Made by a program: the position numbers and the translations under genes. From positions 1-64,000 of the forward strand of contig JAOACR010000007.1 in assembly GCA_026417735.1 (NCBI GenBank): a stretch of DNA of 64,000 nucleotides, read 5' to 3'. Below the pieces are notes generated by a model. It worked only from the letters and a program-made list of their open reading frames with translations, did not search any database and was not told the DNA's origin. The DNA is from Kiritimatiellia bacterium. GTDB lineage: Bacteria > Verrucomicrobiota > Kiritimatiellia > PWTM01. Numbering within the stretch: the first letter of the stretch is position 1; each line of letters opens with the position of its first letter. Shown piece after piece: positions 1-8,953 of the stretch.

Positions 1-1
1 C

Positions 2-25
2 CGCCACGAGGAGATGCGCGCGTGA
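2..25 (+). CDS. Possible 3' end of an upstream gene (partial)
   Basis: Reading from base 2 the frame is open and stops at TGA 23-25. That stop shares bases with the GTG start at 22, a GTGA overlap typical of translationally coupled genes. Partners of NtrC-type regulators are often sensor histidine kinases, so this could be the end of one, but seven codons cannot show it. Confidence 0.25.
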   Translation, partial: RHEEMRA

Positions 26-1491
26 AGCGGCTGCGGTCGGTGTTGATCGTGGACGACGAGCGGCCGACCCGCGAGGGGCTCGCCCGCGCGCTGGCGGGGG
101 ACTACCGGGTGCGTCTGGCCGAAAGCGGGGAGCAGGCGCTCGCGATGCTCGCGGAGGAGCCCGCGGACGTCGTACTGACGGACCTCCGGATGCCGGGGAT
201 GGACGGTCTGACACTGCTGCGGCGCATTCTCGCGCGACAGCCCCAGCCCGTCGTGATTTTGCTGACCGCCTACGGTAGCATCGAGACGGCGGTCGAGGCG
301 GTGAAGGCCGGCGCGTACGACTTTCTGCAGAAGCCGGTCAGCCTCGACCGGCTCGAGGTGCTGCTGAAGCGGGCGATCGAGACGCGCGACATGCGCACCG
401 AGAACCGCCGGCTGAAAGAGCAGCTCGACGTCCGCTTCGGCATCGAGCACATCGTGGGCCAGTCGGCGGCGATGTTGGAGGTGCTGCAGACGGTGCGGCA
501 GGTGGCGCCGACCCGCACGACCGTGCTGATTCAGGGCGAAAGCGGCACCGGCAAGGAGATGATCGCGCACGCGATTCATGGTCTCTCACCGCGGCGCGAC
601 GGGCCGTTCGTCGCAGTTCACTGTGCCGCGCTGGCGCCGACGCTGCTGGAAAGTGAGCTGTTCGGGCACGAGCGGGGTGCGTTCACCGGTGCGACCGAGC
701 GGCGGATCGGCCGGTTTGAGATCGCGGATGGCGGCACGCTGTTTCTCGACGAAATCGGCGAAATCTCACCGGCGATCCAGGTGAAAATCTTGCGCGTGAT
801 CGAGGAGCATCGCTTCGAGCGTGTGGGCGGCAGCATGCCCATTGACGTCGATGTGCGGTTGGTCACCGCGACCAACCGTGACCTGAAACGGATGGTGGAC
901 CAGGGGGCGTTTCGGGAGGACCTCTTCTTCCGGTTGAATGTGGTGTCGATCCGGCTGCCACCGCTGCGCGAGCGCCGCGAGGACATCCCGTTGCTGGCGG
1001 CGCACTTCGTCGAGGAGCTCGCCGCGCAGAACGGCCGTTCGCCGCCGAAGCTCTCCCCTGCGGTTTTGGACGTCTTCAACGTCTATTCCTGGCCCGGGAA
1101 TGTGCGCGAGCTGCGAAATGTGCTCGAGCGAATGATCGTGCTGGCGAGAGGTGAGGTGCTGGACCTCGGCGATCTGCCGCCGGAGCTGCGCGCGGTGGCA
1201 CCGGTCGCGATGGCGTCGTCGCCGGCGGCCCCGCGGTTGGAAGGGCTGACACTCGCGGAGGCGGAGCGCCGGCTGATCGAACAAGCGCTCACCGCAACCG
1301 GCGGCAATCGCGCGGAGGCGGCACGACGGCTGGGCATCAGTCGGCGGACGATTCACCGGAAGATCGAGGAGTATGGTCTGAACATTCCCCCGGGGCGCGG
1401 TGAACCGCTGCCGGCGGAGGAACGCTTGGCCCCTGCGCGCCGAGCGGACAGTTCGGACGCCGGCAGCCGGAGCGCGCCAAAGGGCGACTGA
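22..1491 (+). CDS. Sigma-54-dependent response regulator, NtrC/AtoC type
   Basis: This 489-residue protein has the three-part NtrC layout. The receiver domain (about 1-120) has the acidic pair D11/D12 and a phospho-acceptor Asp near residue 54 in a T-D-L-R-M-P motif. The AAA+ domain (about 145-370) has Walker A GESGTGKE from about 172, the sigma-54 contact loop GAFTGA near 219-224 and Walker B L-D-E-I-G-E. The Fis-type helix-turn-helix is at about 440-465 (GNRAEAARRLGISRRT). After phosphorylation by a partner kinase it should activate sigma-54 promoters. All catalytic motifs are intact. The GTG start has GAGGAG just upstream and overlaps the stop of a gene running in from the left edge. The last 30 residues are low complexity. 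Target genes cannot be told from the window. Confidence 0.96.
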   Translation: MKRLRSVLIVDDERPTREGLARALAGDYRVRLAESGEQALAMLAEEPADVVLTDLRMPGMDGLTLLRRILARQPQPVVILLTAYGSIETAVEAVKAGAYDFLQKPVSLDRLEVLLKRAIETRDMRTENRRLKEQLDVRFGIEHIVGQSAAMLEVLQTVRQVAPTRTTVLIQGESGTGKEMIAHAIHGLSPRRDGPFVAVHCAALAPTLLESELFGHERGAFTGATERRIGRFEIADGGTLFLDEIGEISPAIQVKILRVIEEHRFERVGGSMPIDVDVRLVTATNRDLKRMVDQGAFREDLFFRLNVVSIRLPPLRERREDIPLLAAHFVEELAAQNGRSPPKLSPAVLDVFNVYSWPGNVRELRNVLERMIVLARGEVLDLGDLPPELRAVAPVAMASSPAAPRLEGLTLAEAERRLIEQALTATGGNRAEAARRLGISRRTIHRKIEEYGLNIPPGRGEPLPAEERLAPARRADSSDAGSRSAPKGD

Positions 1492-1554
1492 CGGGCTGAC
1501 GCGGCGCTCGAGGATGCCGCGCGCGGCGCCGTATCCGGGCGCGGCAAAGAGAAG

Positions 1555-1611
1555 TTCCAAGGCTTGGAAGACAGCCCTACGGTAGCCTCCAATCGTTGGA
1601 CCGCCGCGCCC
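1555..1611. repeat. Double-palindrome intergenic repeat, copy 1
   Basis: Two short palindromes of the form TCCAA-N3-TTGGA lie at 1556-1568 and 1588-1600, exactly 32 bp start to start. A conserved CGCGCCCG tail follows. The same arrangement recurs at 14764-14820 with the same 32-bp spacing and many identical bases between and after the arms. This copy sits between two convergent genes, so it could act on termination or mRNA ends. No mobile-element function is visible. Confidence 0.75.
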
Positions 1612-1619
1612 GGAGCGGA

Positions 1620-3617
1620 TCAGCGGGCCAGCGGTTCGGCTTTCGTACGAGCGGCGTCGGGCGCGTCCGAGGCGGCGAGCACCTGGCGCGCCAGTTGCCG
1701 CGCCAGCTCACGGTCCCGCTTGCCGATGGTTTCCGCAAGAGTGGCCATCGCGAGCAGAATTTCTTTCCGGGCGGCGGGGTCTTGGTCGAGCTGCTCGCGC
1801 AGCGCGGTGGCGGCGCGCGGATCCGGTACGGTCGCGAGCGCGGCGATCAGCGCAAGCCGGTCCTCCCGCTCGCGGGCCGCGCGCAGCGCGGCGAGCGCGG
1901 CATCGCAGCGCAGTTCGGCCGGCGCGTTCGTGGAGGCCAGCACCAGGCGGGCAATGCCCCGTGCTGCGAGCCGGCGGTCGGTCTCGTTCGCGTCCTCTTT
2001 TGCGACCAGCTCGCGGAGCAACGGCAGCGCCTCCGGGCCGGACCACTCCGACAGCGCGCGCGTGGCGGCGGTTCGCAGGCGCGGCTCCGGCGCCTCGAGC
2101 TGCTCGCGCAGCCACGTGAGTGCGTTGGTTCCTCCCACCACACCAATCACCGCTGCGACCGCGGCGCGCTCAGCGGTGCCACTCTTCTGCGCCAGCGCAA
2201 TCAGTCGCGCGCCGGCCGCCGCGTCATTGCGCAACCGTGTGAGCATAGCGCGAAGGTCGTTCAACGCGTCCGGCTCTTGCTGAGCGGCGAACCGCAACAG
2301 CGGCTCGAGCTGGTCGGCTCCGCCAACGACGCGCAGACCTTCCCGAGCCGCACGAGTGATGGCCGGCTCCGGATCGGTGAGCGCCTGCGCCAGTACCGTC
2401 GCGGCGCCGGCTTCCCGCCGGCGCGCAAGTGCGATCAGCGCGGCCGCCCGCCGCGGTGGCGCACCCGTGACGGCGGCGCGCAGAAGGTCGTCGCGCACGC
2501 TGTCGCCGGTGAGCGTTTCGATCGCGCGCATCGCGGTCCGCCGTAGCGGCGTTTCGGCTGACGCCCACTCCAACAGCGCCGACAGCGCCGCACCGCCCGC
2601 CAAACGCGCGTAGGCCTCGATTGCCCGGCCGGCGAGCGCGGGATCGTCGGACCGGCACTGTGCGGCGACAAAATCTTTCGCGGACTCGTCCAACAGGTCG
2701 ATCGCCCCGGCACGTGCGTCCGGGGGTAATTCGTTCCATGCGCGGACCAGAGCGGCGGAGAGCGCAGGGCCGCGCCGGGATGCGGCGGCGGCCAGCGCGG
2801 CCGTTCGGATCTGCACGCTGGCATCGGTGAGCGCAGTGGTCATGCGCCGGAGGGCCTCATCGGGGTCCGCCTCGCGTTCGATCAGCGTGGCGATCGCGGC
2901 GGCACGCAGCGCCGGAGGTGCGGTGGCGTCCGCCGACAGCCTCAGCAGCGCCGCGCGGCCGGCACCGCCGGAGCGGGCAGCGCCTTCCACCAGCGCTGCC
3001 GCGATGGCGGCGTCACCGGTGGTGGCGACGCGCTGCAATGCGGCAAGGGACGGTGCACCACCGAGGCGCCCCAGTGCGGCGGCGGCGGCCGCGCGGGTGG
3101 CGGGGTCCTCCAGCGCGCGCACCAGCAGCGGCATCGCGGCCGGATCGCGGCGGATGCCGAGTGAATGGACCAGCCCCAGCCGCAGCAGGGGGTCGGTTGT
3201 CGTCTCGAGCGCCGCACGCAACGCCGCGCCCGCTTCGGCGGAGGGGTTCACTTCCAGTGCTCGTCGTGCCGCGTCGCGCAGTTCGCGCTCGGGCTCCGTC
3301 AGGGCGGCTGCGAGCACCGGCACGCAGTTCGATCCGCCAACGGTCTCAAGTTGTGCCATCAGCTCGATGCGCACCGCAGCGGGCAGGGTCCGGTCCCCGG
3401 CCCGCGCGGCCAGTGCGCGTTCGAGTTCCGCGCGCTCGTTGCCGCGCTCGGGGGCCGACGCGCGGGCGGTGATACCGCGCAGCAGCTGGCGGGCGTCGCC
3501 GCGCGTCGCGGGATTGGCGTCGGCCAGCTGGGGCAGCAGTCGGGCGAGATCCTCTTCGACACTGGCCAGCGCGGTCGTCGCGCTGAGCGCCCACAGCAGC
3601 AATGGAACGAGAAGCAC
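1620..3617 (-). CDS. Exported HEAT-repeat protein
   Basis: This 665-residue protein has an N-terminal signal peptide (hydrophobic residues 2-14, cleavage probably after A-L-A near 18). The rest is repeated pairs of Ala/Leu/Arg-rich helices of about 30 residues, the PBS-lyase HEAT type (for example L-V-R-A-L-E-D-P-A-T-R-A-A-A-A-A-A-L-G). No catalytic domain is visible, so it is probably a periplasmic scaffold. The GTG start at 3617 is set by a near-perfect Shine-Dalgarno, AGGAGGT, 7 bases upstream. The gene lies 22 bases downstream of the oxidoreductase on the same strand and may be co-transcribed with it. The function is unknown. Confidence 0.85.
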   Translation of the reverse strand: MLLVPLLLWALSATTALASVEEDLARLLPQLADANPATRGDARQLLRGITARASAPERGNERAELERALAARAGDRTLPAAVRIELMAQLETVGGSNCVPVLAAALTEPERELRDAARRALEVNPSAEAGAALRAALETTTDPLLRLGLVHSLGIRRDPAAMPLLVRALEDPATRAAAAAALGRLGGAPSLAALQRVATTGDAAIAAALVEGAARSGGAGRAALLRLSADATAPPALRAAAIATLIEREADPDEALRRMTTALTDASVQIRTAALAAAASRRGPALSAALVRAWNELPPDARAGAIDLLDESAKDFVAAQCRSDDPALAGRAIEAYARLAGGAALSALLEWASAETPLRRTAMRAIETLTGDSVRDDLLRAAVTGAPPRRAAALIALARRREAGAATVLAQALTDPEPAITRAAREGLRVVGGADQLEPLLRFAAQQEPDALNDLRAMLTRLRNDAAAGARLIALAQKSGTAERAAVAAVIGVVGGTNALTWLREQLEAPEPRLRTAATRALSEWSGPEALPLLRELVAKEDANETDRRLAARGIARLVLASTNAPAELRCDAALAALRAAREREDRLALIAALATVPDPRAATALREQLDQDPAARKEILLAMATLAETIGKRDRELARQLARQVLAASDAPDAARTKAEPLAR

Positions 3618-3639
3618 GGCGTGACCTCCTCGATGAGGG

Positions 3640-4920
3640 TTACAACATCAGATAAGGCGCCCGTCGTGGCCGGTCGAGCCAACGGCGAGCAGCCTCATCT
3701 CCGACAATGTCTTCGCGGACCGGATCCCAGCGGATCGGCCGGCCGAGACGCTCCGCGATCCCGGCGAGGATGCAGATCGTCGCGCTGCGATGGCCGACCT
3801 CCGGGGGGCAGATCGTGGGGCGGCGCGTGCGGATGCATTCGATCCAGTTGTCGTGGTGGTTCGCTGACTCGTAGAGGCGGATCTCGTTCGGCCCCGGCGT
3901 GCGTTCCGCGAGCGCGGCCGGGATGGTGTCCAGCCGGTTGCCCCGGCTCACGCAGACCTCTCCCTCGGTGCCGATGAACTGGATCATGTGTCCGTCGCGG
4001 GTTGGATGGTCTCGCAGCACGCGTACTCCGTTCGCGTACACATGAGTTTGAAACTCGGTGCCTTCCCATCCCTTGGGGATGAATTCGATCGGGCCCGAGT
4101 CATCCATGCCCAGCGCCCATTGAATGATGTCGAAATGATGGGCGCCCCAGTCGCCGTTTTTGCGCGAACCGTACTCCCAGAAGCGGCGCCAGCCACCGCC
4201 GTAATCGCCCTTCACCCGCTCGGCGTTGTAGGGGCGCCAGGGCGTCGGCCCGAGCCAGCGATCGTAGTCGAAGCCATCGGGGATCGGCTCCTCCGGCAGC
4301 TCGACGGGCGGCGGGAATTCACCTAGTCGCGCGTAGATGGTGTGGACCCGGCCGATCCAGCCGTTGCGGACGATTTCGCAGGCTCTCCGGAACGCGTTCT
4401 CCGACCGCTGTTGGGTGCCGACCTGGACGATTGCGCCGCACTGTCGCGCCAGCTGGCTGAGCACACGGCCCTCGCGCTGAGTGAGCGTCATCGGTTTTTC
4501 GACGTAGACGTCCTTGCCGGCGCGGATCGCGGCACAGGCGATGGGGGCGTGCCAGTGGTCGGGAGTGGCGATCAGCACGGCTTGGATGTCGTCGCGCGCG
4601 AGGATCCGTTCGAATTCGTTCACTGCTTCGCAACCGTGCCAGCTGCCCGACGCGCGCTGCGCGCCGTAGGCCGCCTCGACGGCCTGACGCGCGCTCTCCC
4701 GGCGGCCGCGGTCCACGTCGCAGACGGCCAGCACCTGGACGTCTGGCCGACCGCACATCGCGCGCAGGTGGCCTTTCATCATCAGCCCCATGCCGATCAG
4801 ACCCATGGTGATGCGGTTTGACGGCGCGGCGTGGCCGCGCAGCGGATGGGCGATCATCAACGGTGCGACGCCGCTCTCCAGACACTTTTTGAGCCATGCG
4901 CGTCGTGTGAGTGAGCTCAT
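3640..4920 (-). CDS. Tat-exported Gfo/Idh/MocA family oxidoreductase
   Basis: This 426-residue protein has a twin-arginine-type leader (S-L-T-R-R-A-W-L-K-K, residues 3-12). An NAD(P)-binding Rossmann fold follows, starting with G-L-I-G-M-G near residue 40 and carrying the family E-K-P motif (V-Y-V-E-K-P-M). The C-terminal Gfo/Idh/MocA domain includes G-D-W-G-A-H-H-F-D, whose His is the usual catalytic candidate. The family oxidises or epimerises sugars and inositols with a bound nicotinamide; this exported subgroup is common in Verrucomicrobiota and Planctomycetota. The start at 4920 has GGGAGGT upstream. A paralogue lies at 6127-7494. The substrate cannot be deduced. Confidence 0.92.
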   Translation of the reverse strand: MSSLTRRAWLKKCLESGVAPLMIAHPLRGHAAPSNRITMGLIGMGLMMKGHLRAMCGRPDVQVLAVCDVDRGRRESARQAVEAAYGAQRASGSWHGCEAVNEFERILARDDIQAVLIATPDHWHAPIACAAIRAGKDVYVEKPMTLTQREGRVLSQLARQCGAIVQVGTQQRSENAFRRACEIVRNGWIGRVHTIYARLGEFPPPVELPEEPIPDGFDYDRWLGPTPWRPYNAERVKGDYGGGWRRFWEYGSRKNGDWGAHHFDIIQWALGMDDSGPIEFIPKGWEGTEFQTHVYANGVRVLRDHPTRDGHMIQFIGTEGEVCVSRGNRLDTIPAALAERTPGPNEIRLYESANHHDNWIECIRTRRPTICPPEVGHRSATICILAGIAERLGRPIRWDPVREDIVGDEAARRWLDRPRRAPYLML

Positions 4921-4965
4921 ACGATGGTACCTCCCGAATCGCGACCGGTTGCGAACGCCGGCGGG

Positions 4966-5760
4966 CTACTTCGGAATGCGGTCGGGGAACAGACGGCGCT
5001 TGACGATCTCCGGCGTGAAGTACTCCTTGATATCCCGGGGGTGGATGCGCTCTACGTGTCCGTCGGCGAATGCGACGTTCGCGTAGCCCTCCCGCAGGTT
5101 GCCCCCCGGGGCATCATGAAAGGCCGCGAGCCCATCGCGACGGGTACCGGTTTTCGCGTCCTTGCCGTCATACTCCGGCACGCCCAGACAGAGGTTGTTG
5201 ATCACGCTGTTGTTGTAAGGGGTGGCGATCGGCGTTTCCTCGCCGAAGATCGCCTCCCGGGCAGGAAAGAGGATCTGCTGGCGGCGCATTCGCGGCTGGC
5301 TGTTCCAGCCACTTGAGCGGTAGTACTCATTCATGACATAGCTCACATAGCAGGGCGCGTCAGGCGGGAAGTTGGGATTCAGCGGATATGTCTTCAAAAA
5401 CTTTTCGCAGTAATAGACGCGCGGCTCGCGCGCGAGGAACGGCCACAGAAACCCATTCGTGACCGTTTCAAAGAAGGCCCAGTCCATCCAGACGCCGCCG
5501 TAGGAGAGGCTCCGGCTGTACACCCACCGCCACGAGTCGGGATAGTCGCGGTCCGGCGACTGCGACGCGTACTGGATCGCCGCCTGCATGATGCTGCCGA
5601 GGTTTTGCTTGCAGCGCACCATGATCGCACGCTCGCGCATCGAGGTGATCGATGGCAGCAGCATCGCCATCAGCACGGCGATCACGCCAATGACGACGAG
5701 TAGCTCCACGAGCGTGAAGCCACGCCTTCGCGAGCACCGGTCAACGTGCCACGGCTTCAT
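4966..5760 (-). CDS. Type II secretion-type pseudopilin with H-X9-DG domain
   Basis: This 264-residue protein begins with a short basic leader and a class III signal: R-R-G-F-T-L-V-E-L-L-V-V-I at about 13-25. Prepilin peptidase would cut before Phe, and Glu5 of the mature protein is present. A single hydrophobic helix follows. Near the C-terminus the segment V-A-F-A-D-G-H-V matches the H-X9-DG processing-associated motif of the many pseudopilins found in planctomycetes and verrucomicrobia. The mature part is a small globular head. It overlaps the upstream small gene by 20 bases, which suggests coupling. It probably belongs to a pseudopilus, but no assembly ATPase or peptidase is nearby. Confidence 0.92.
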   Translation of the reverse strand: MKPWHVDRCSRRRGFTLVELLVVIGVIAVLMAMLLPSITSMRERAIMVRCKQNLGSIMQAAIQYASQSPDRDYPDSWRWVYSRSLSYGGVWMDWAFFETVTNGFLWPFLAREPRVYYCEKFLKTYPLNPNFPPDAPCYVSYVMNEYYRSSGWNSQPRMRRQQILFPAREAIFGEETPIATPYNNSVINNLCLGVPEYDGKDAKTGTRRDGLAAFHDAPGGNLREGYANVAFADGHVERIHPRDIKEYFTPEIVKRRLFPDRIPK

Positions 5761-6076
5761 GGCTCACCGCCTTGACCTGACCGCATCGCGGGCACGGGAA
5801 CCGACGGTACTGCCCGGGCGGGCTTTCGGTCTTGCCCTCGCGGATCAGTGTCCATGCTTGCTGATAGGTCATCTGAAACTTGTGCTGGCAGGCTTCGCAG
5901 ACGTAGTCCACCGGGAACTGATCGTCCGTTCGCTCCAGCACCGCGGAGGGTGTCTGGCGGCGGCCCCACCAGATCGAGAACCCGATCAGACCAGCTGCCA
6001 CCACCAGCATCGCGATCGTTTGCACGGTGGCCGCTGCGTGCCGCCATCTCCGCACAGCCGGATCGTGTGGGCTCAT
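5741..6076 (-). CDS. Small membrane protein with C-terminal zinc ribbon
   Basis: This 111-residue protein has one transmembrane helix (about 18-38). A soluble tail follows with two Cys pairs, C-E-A-C near 60 and C-P-R-C near 96, spaced like a zinc ribbon. No named family is recognised. Its 3' end overlaps the pseudopilin start by 20 bases, so the two are probably translated from one mRNA and may share a role. No clear Shine-Dalgarno is seen before the ATG at 6076. Confidence 0.75.
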   Translation of the reverse strand: MSPHDPAVRRWRHAAATVQTIAMLVVAAGLIGFSIWWGRRQTPSAVLERTDDQFPVDYVCEACQHKFQMTYQQAWTLIREGKTESPPGQYRRFPCPRCGQVKAVSHEAVAR

Positions 6077-6126
6077 ACGCCGAGTCTACGCCGCCGCCGC
6101 CGGGACGCAAGCGGGCGGCGGCACGA

Positions 6127-7494
6127 TCAGACGACCGGATAGACCCACGGTGCGCGATAGGGGCGCCGCAACAGCGCCTGCGCCTCGTCGTCGCCCACGA
6201 CCTGCTCGCGCGCGCCATCCCAGCGCAGACTCCGGCGCAGTCTCATCGAGATCATCGCAAGCAGGCACATGTTGGTCGCCAGATGGATTTCGCCGACGTC
6301 AGACACCGGCCGCCGCCGTTCCCGGATTGCGGCCAGAAAATCCGCCCACAGTTCTCGGATGTTTTGGTGGTCTGGCGCGTTCAGCCGGGCCTCCTCCCGG
6401 ATCTCCGGTTTTTTCGGATCGCTCGGGTAGAAGGTCCACCCGGATCGCCAGCCCAGGTGCAGCGTCCCCTCGGTGCCGTAGAAATAGCATCCCACGCTCT
6501 CGCCTTTTTCGGCGTTGTTGCCCGCGAACAGACGATGTTCCCAGCTGACCGTGAACCCATCGAACTCGAAAATCGCGCACTGGTGGTCCGGCGCGTCGGA
6601 GGTCTGCTCGGTGTCGGTGAGCACGGGAGGGCCTTTCACTGGCCTACCGCCGATCGACATCACGGTGCGGGGGGCGCGCTCGCCGGTGATCCAGAGAATC
6701 TGGTCGAGCCAGTGGACGCCCCAGTCGCCCAGAGTACCGTTCGCGTAGTCGAGGTACTGACGAAATCCACGCGGGTGAATGCCGCCGCCCGCAGAACCGT
6801 CGGGTTCGCCGTTGTAAGGCCGAAGCGGTGCCGGCCCGCACCAGAGATTCCAGTCCAGCCATGCTGGTGGCTCGATGTTCCGGCGCGGCCGCTCCGGTCC
6901 GCCGGAATACAGCACGAAGGCGCGGACCATGCCCAGCCGCCCCAGCCGGCCGCTGCGGATGAACTCCCGCGCGGAAATGTTGTGTGGCGAGATCCGGCGG
7001 TGTGTGCCGACCTGCACCACGCGGTCGGCCGCGCGCGCGGCGCGGACCATCGCCTGGCCCTCGCCGATCGTGTGGCCGATCGGCTTTTCGACGTAGACGT
7101 GAGCGCCCACTTCGATCGCGGCGAGAGTCGGGAGCGCATGCCAGTGGTCGGGCGTCGCGACGATCGCGATATCCGGGCGGGTCAACTGCAGAAGCTCCCG
7201 GTAATCGACGAGGCACCGCGGTTCATCGCCGCAGGACTCGCGGACCCGGCCGGCGGTCGCCTCCATCGCGCGCCGGTCAACGTCGCACAAGCCCACAATG
7301 CGGCATTCGCGGGAGGCGATCGCCTCCCGGAGGATGTTGTTACCCCACCAGCCGCAGCCGATCAGCACCGTGCGGAAGGGGCGGTCGCCCGACTGGGCGA
7401 GCGCCAGGTGCGGCGCGGCGACGCTGGCCGCCACCGCGCTCGTGTGGCGCAGAAATGCGCGGCGTCGAATCCCGGGAACCGGCGTTGGGCTCAT
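6127..7494 (-). CDS. Tat-exported Gfo/Idh/MocA family oxidoreductase (second copy)
   Basis: This 455-residue protein has a Tat-like leader (G-I-R-R-R-A-F-L-R, residues 8-16). The Rossmann segment starts V-L-I-G-C-G-W-W-G, the family motif V-Y-V-E-K-P-I is present, and so is G-D-W-G-V-H-W-L-D in the C-terminal domain. It is a paralogue of the protein at 3640-4920 but clearly diverged, so it probably has a different sugar substrate. GAGGAG precedes the ATG at 7494. It lies about 50 bases upstream of the zinc-ribbon/pseudopilin pair on the same strand. Confidence 0.92.
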   Translation of the reverse strand: MSPTPVPGIRRRAFLRHTSAVAASVAAPHLALAQSGDRPFRTVLIGCGWWGNNILREAIASRECRIVGLCDVDRRAMEATAGRVRESCGDEPRCLVDYRELLQLTRPDIAIVATPDHWHALPTLAAIEVGAHVYVEKPIGHTIGEGQAMVRAARAADRVVQVGTHRRISPHNISAREFIRSGRLGRLGMVRAFVLYSGGPERPRRNIEPPAWLDWNLWCGPAPLRPYNGEPDGSAGGGIHPRGFRQYLDYANGTLGDWGVHWLDQILWITGERAPRTVMSIGGRPVKGPPVLTDTEQTSDAPDHQCAIFEFDGFTVSWEHRLFAGNNAEKGESVGCYFYGTEGTLHLGWRSGWTFYPSDPKKPEIREEARLNAPDHQNIRELWADFLAAIRERRRPVSDVGEIHLATNMCLLAMISMRLRRSLRWDGAREQVVGDDEAQALLRRPYRAPWVYPVV

Positions 7495-7666
7495 GCGATA
7501 CTCCTCTGCGGGGCGGCGCAGACCTCCTGACCGCCCCTGCTCCGACTAGCATGGCCGCCGACGGGCCGCAAGCCATGCCGCCCCACGTCCATGGGCTGCG
7601 GGCATTGACCCCGGCGTCGAATTGGCCTAATGTGCGAGACGGAAGCACAGCAGCGAGGCCAGCAAC

Positions 7667-8833
7667 ATGATTGACGAGGCCAGGGACACGTCGCCGCAGG
7701 AGCCGTCACCCTCCGAGTTGCCGCCCAAGTTGCGGTTGCCGGGGTCGGGAAAACCGAACGGGCTCAAGCCGGAGACGAAACGCATTGATCTTTCCGCGGC
7801 AGAGCCGCCCGACTCGGCGCCCACGGGGGACGAGCCGTTGCGCGTTGCGGATGTGCTGAAGTCGGTCTCTCCGCGCACCGAAGTGCGCATGCCCTCTGCG
7901 GTCCCGCCGAAATCGCAGACGACACGGCTAAGTGTTTCGGATTCGCAGCCCGTGCAGCCGGGCGAGTCGGTCCCGGTCGCGAAGGCGGCCACCTCGCGCA
8001 TTCCGCTGAGCGAGTCCCAGCGGCTTGCGGCGGAGAAAGCGGGGGAAGTGCCGAAGGCGATCCCGACGAAGCGAGCGACCTCGCCGATCGCGACCGAGGG
8101 CGTGCAGGCACCCGCCGCTGCGGCCGCGGCCGCGGCTCAGGGAGCGCTCGGCCGCACCGCGCGCATCATTATTGACGAGGAGGAGTCGCTGCCGACGGGC
8201 GGTTCGCTCGGTGACACCGGCAAGATGACGATTCCGCCCGCCGCGGTGCCGCCCGCGCCCGGCACGCCCCCGAAGACCGTCCGACTGCAGCGGCCGGCCG
8301 CCGGGCCGGCGCCGAAGACCATCGTGCTGAAGCGTCCGGAGGGCGCGCCCGGTGCTGCGCCGAAAACGGTCGTGCTCAAACCGCCATCGCCGTCGGCGCC
8401 CGCGGAACCGGCGGTGTCACCGCCCTCAGCGGGCCCGGCGACGGTGGAGACTCCGTCGCCGGCCGCGACGTTGGAGGCGAAGGGCGCCACCGCCCGCATT
8501 TCCATTCCCGCCTCTGCGTTGGACGCTGCTGCGCCGACCACGCAACGCAAGACGATCCGGATCAAACGGAGCGAGGCGCCCGTCTCCAGTGCGCGCACCG
8601 TTGTGCTCGCGCGACCACCGGTGACGGCGGCACCGAAGACCGAAGGTGCACCGGTGCCGACGATCGAGCCGAAGGCCGAACTGGAGGCGGCGTTGGGCGT
8701 GCCCACTGCCGAGCCGGGTTTGGGCTACGCGATCGTCGCGATCCTGACGTTCCTGGTAATGGGCGCGCTGCTGTACGTGCTGTTGGCGCAGACCTATTTT
8801 CCGCAGTGGGCGTTGCCCGGCCGCCTGAGTTGA
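7667..8833 (+). CDS. Tail-anchored low-complexity protein with repeated Thr-centred motifs
   Basis: No family is recognised for this 388-residue protein. Residues 1-350 are Pro/Ala-rich and probably disordered. One hydrophobic helix at about 352-374 leaves only 14 residues behind it, as in a tail-anchored inner-membrane protein with its bulk in the cytoplasm. A short degenerate motif, T-x-[RVK]-[ILM]-x-x-[P/S/D], recurs about ten times: near 85, 109, 164, 184, 204 (TVRLQRP), 218 (TIVLKRP), 234 (TVVLKPP), 275, 296 and 311. Basic residues flank many copies. Such arrays can be phosphorylation sites for Ser/Thr kinases or docking sites, but that is inference. It stands alone, divergent from the oxidoreductase cluster. 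Confidence 0.8.
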   Translation: MIDEARDTSPQEPSPSELPPKLRLPGSGKPNGLKPETKRIDLSAAEPPDSAPTGDEPLRVADVLKSVSPRTEVRMPSAVPPKSQTTRLSVSDSQPVQPGESVPVAKAATSRIPLSESQRLAAEKAGEVPKAIPTKRATSPIATEGVQAPAAAAAAAAQGALGRTARIIIDEEESLPTGGSLGDTGKMTIPPAAVPPAPGTPPKTVRLQRPAAGPAPKTIVLKRPEGAPGAAPKTVVLKPPSPSAPAEPAVSPPSAGPATVETPSPAATLEAKGATARISIPASALDAAAPTTQRKTIRIKRSEAPVSSARTVVLARPPVTAAPKTEGAPVPTIEPKAELEAALGVPTAEPGLGYAIVAILTFLVMGALLYVLLAQTYFPQWALPGRLS

Positions 8834-8953
8834 GGTGGTCTCCCCCCCCGCCGGTCGGGGTCGCGGCGGCGGTGGTCCAGTTCCGCGACCGAACGAACAC
8901 GTTGAGCTGATCGGTGAGGTGCTGCTCGGTGGTGGGGTCAGCAATCCACCGGC

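Noticed and set aside
8105-8140. GCC/GCG-rich run as a microsatellite
   Set aside because: It encodes a poly-Ala linker in the tail-anchored protein and has no regular repeat unit.
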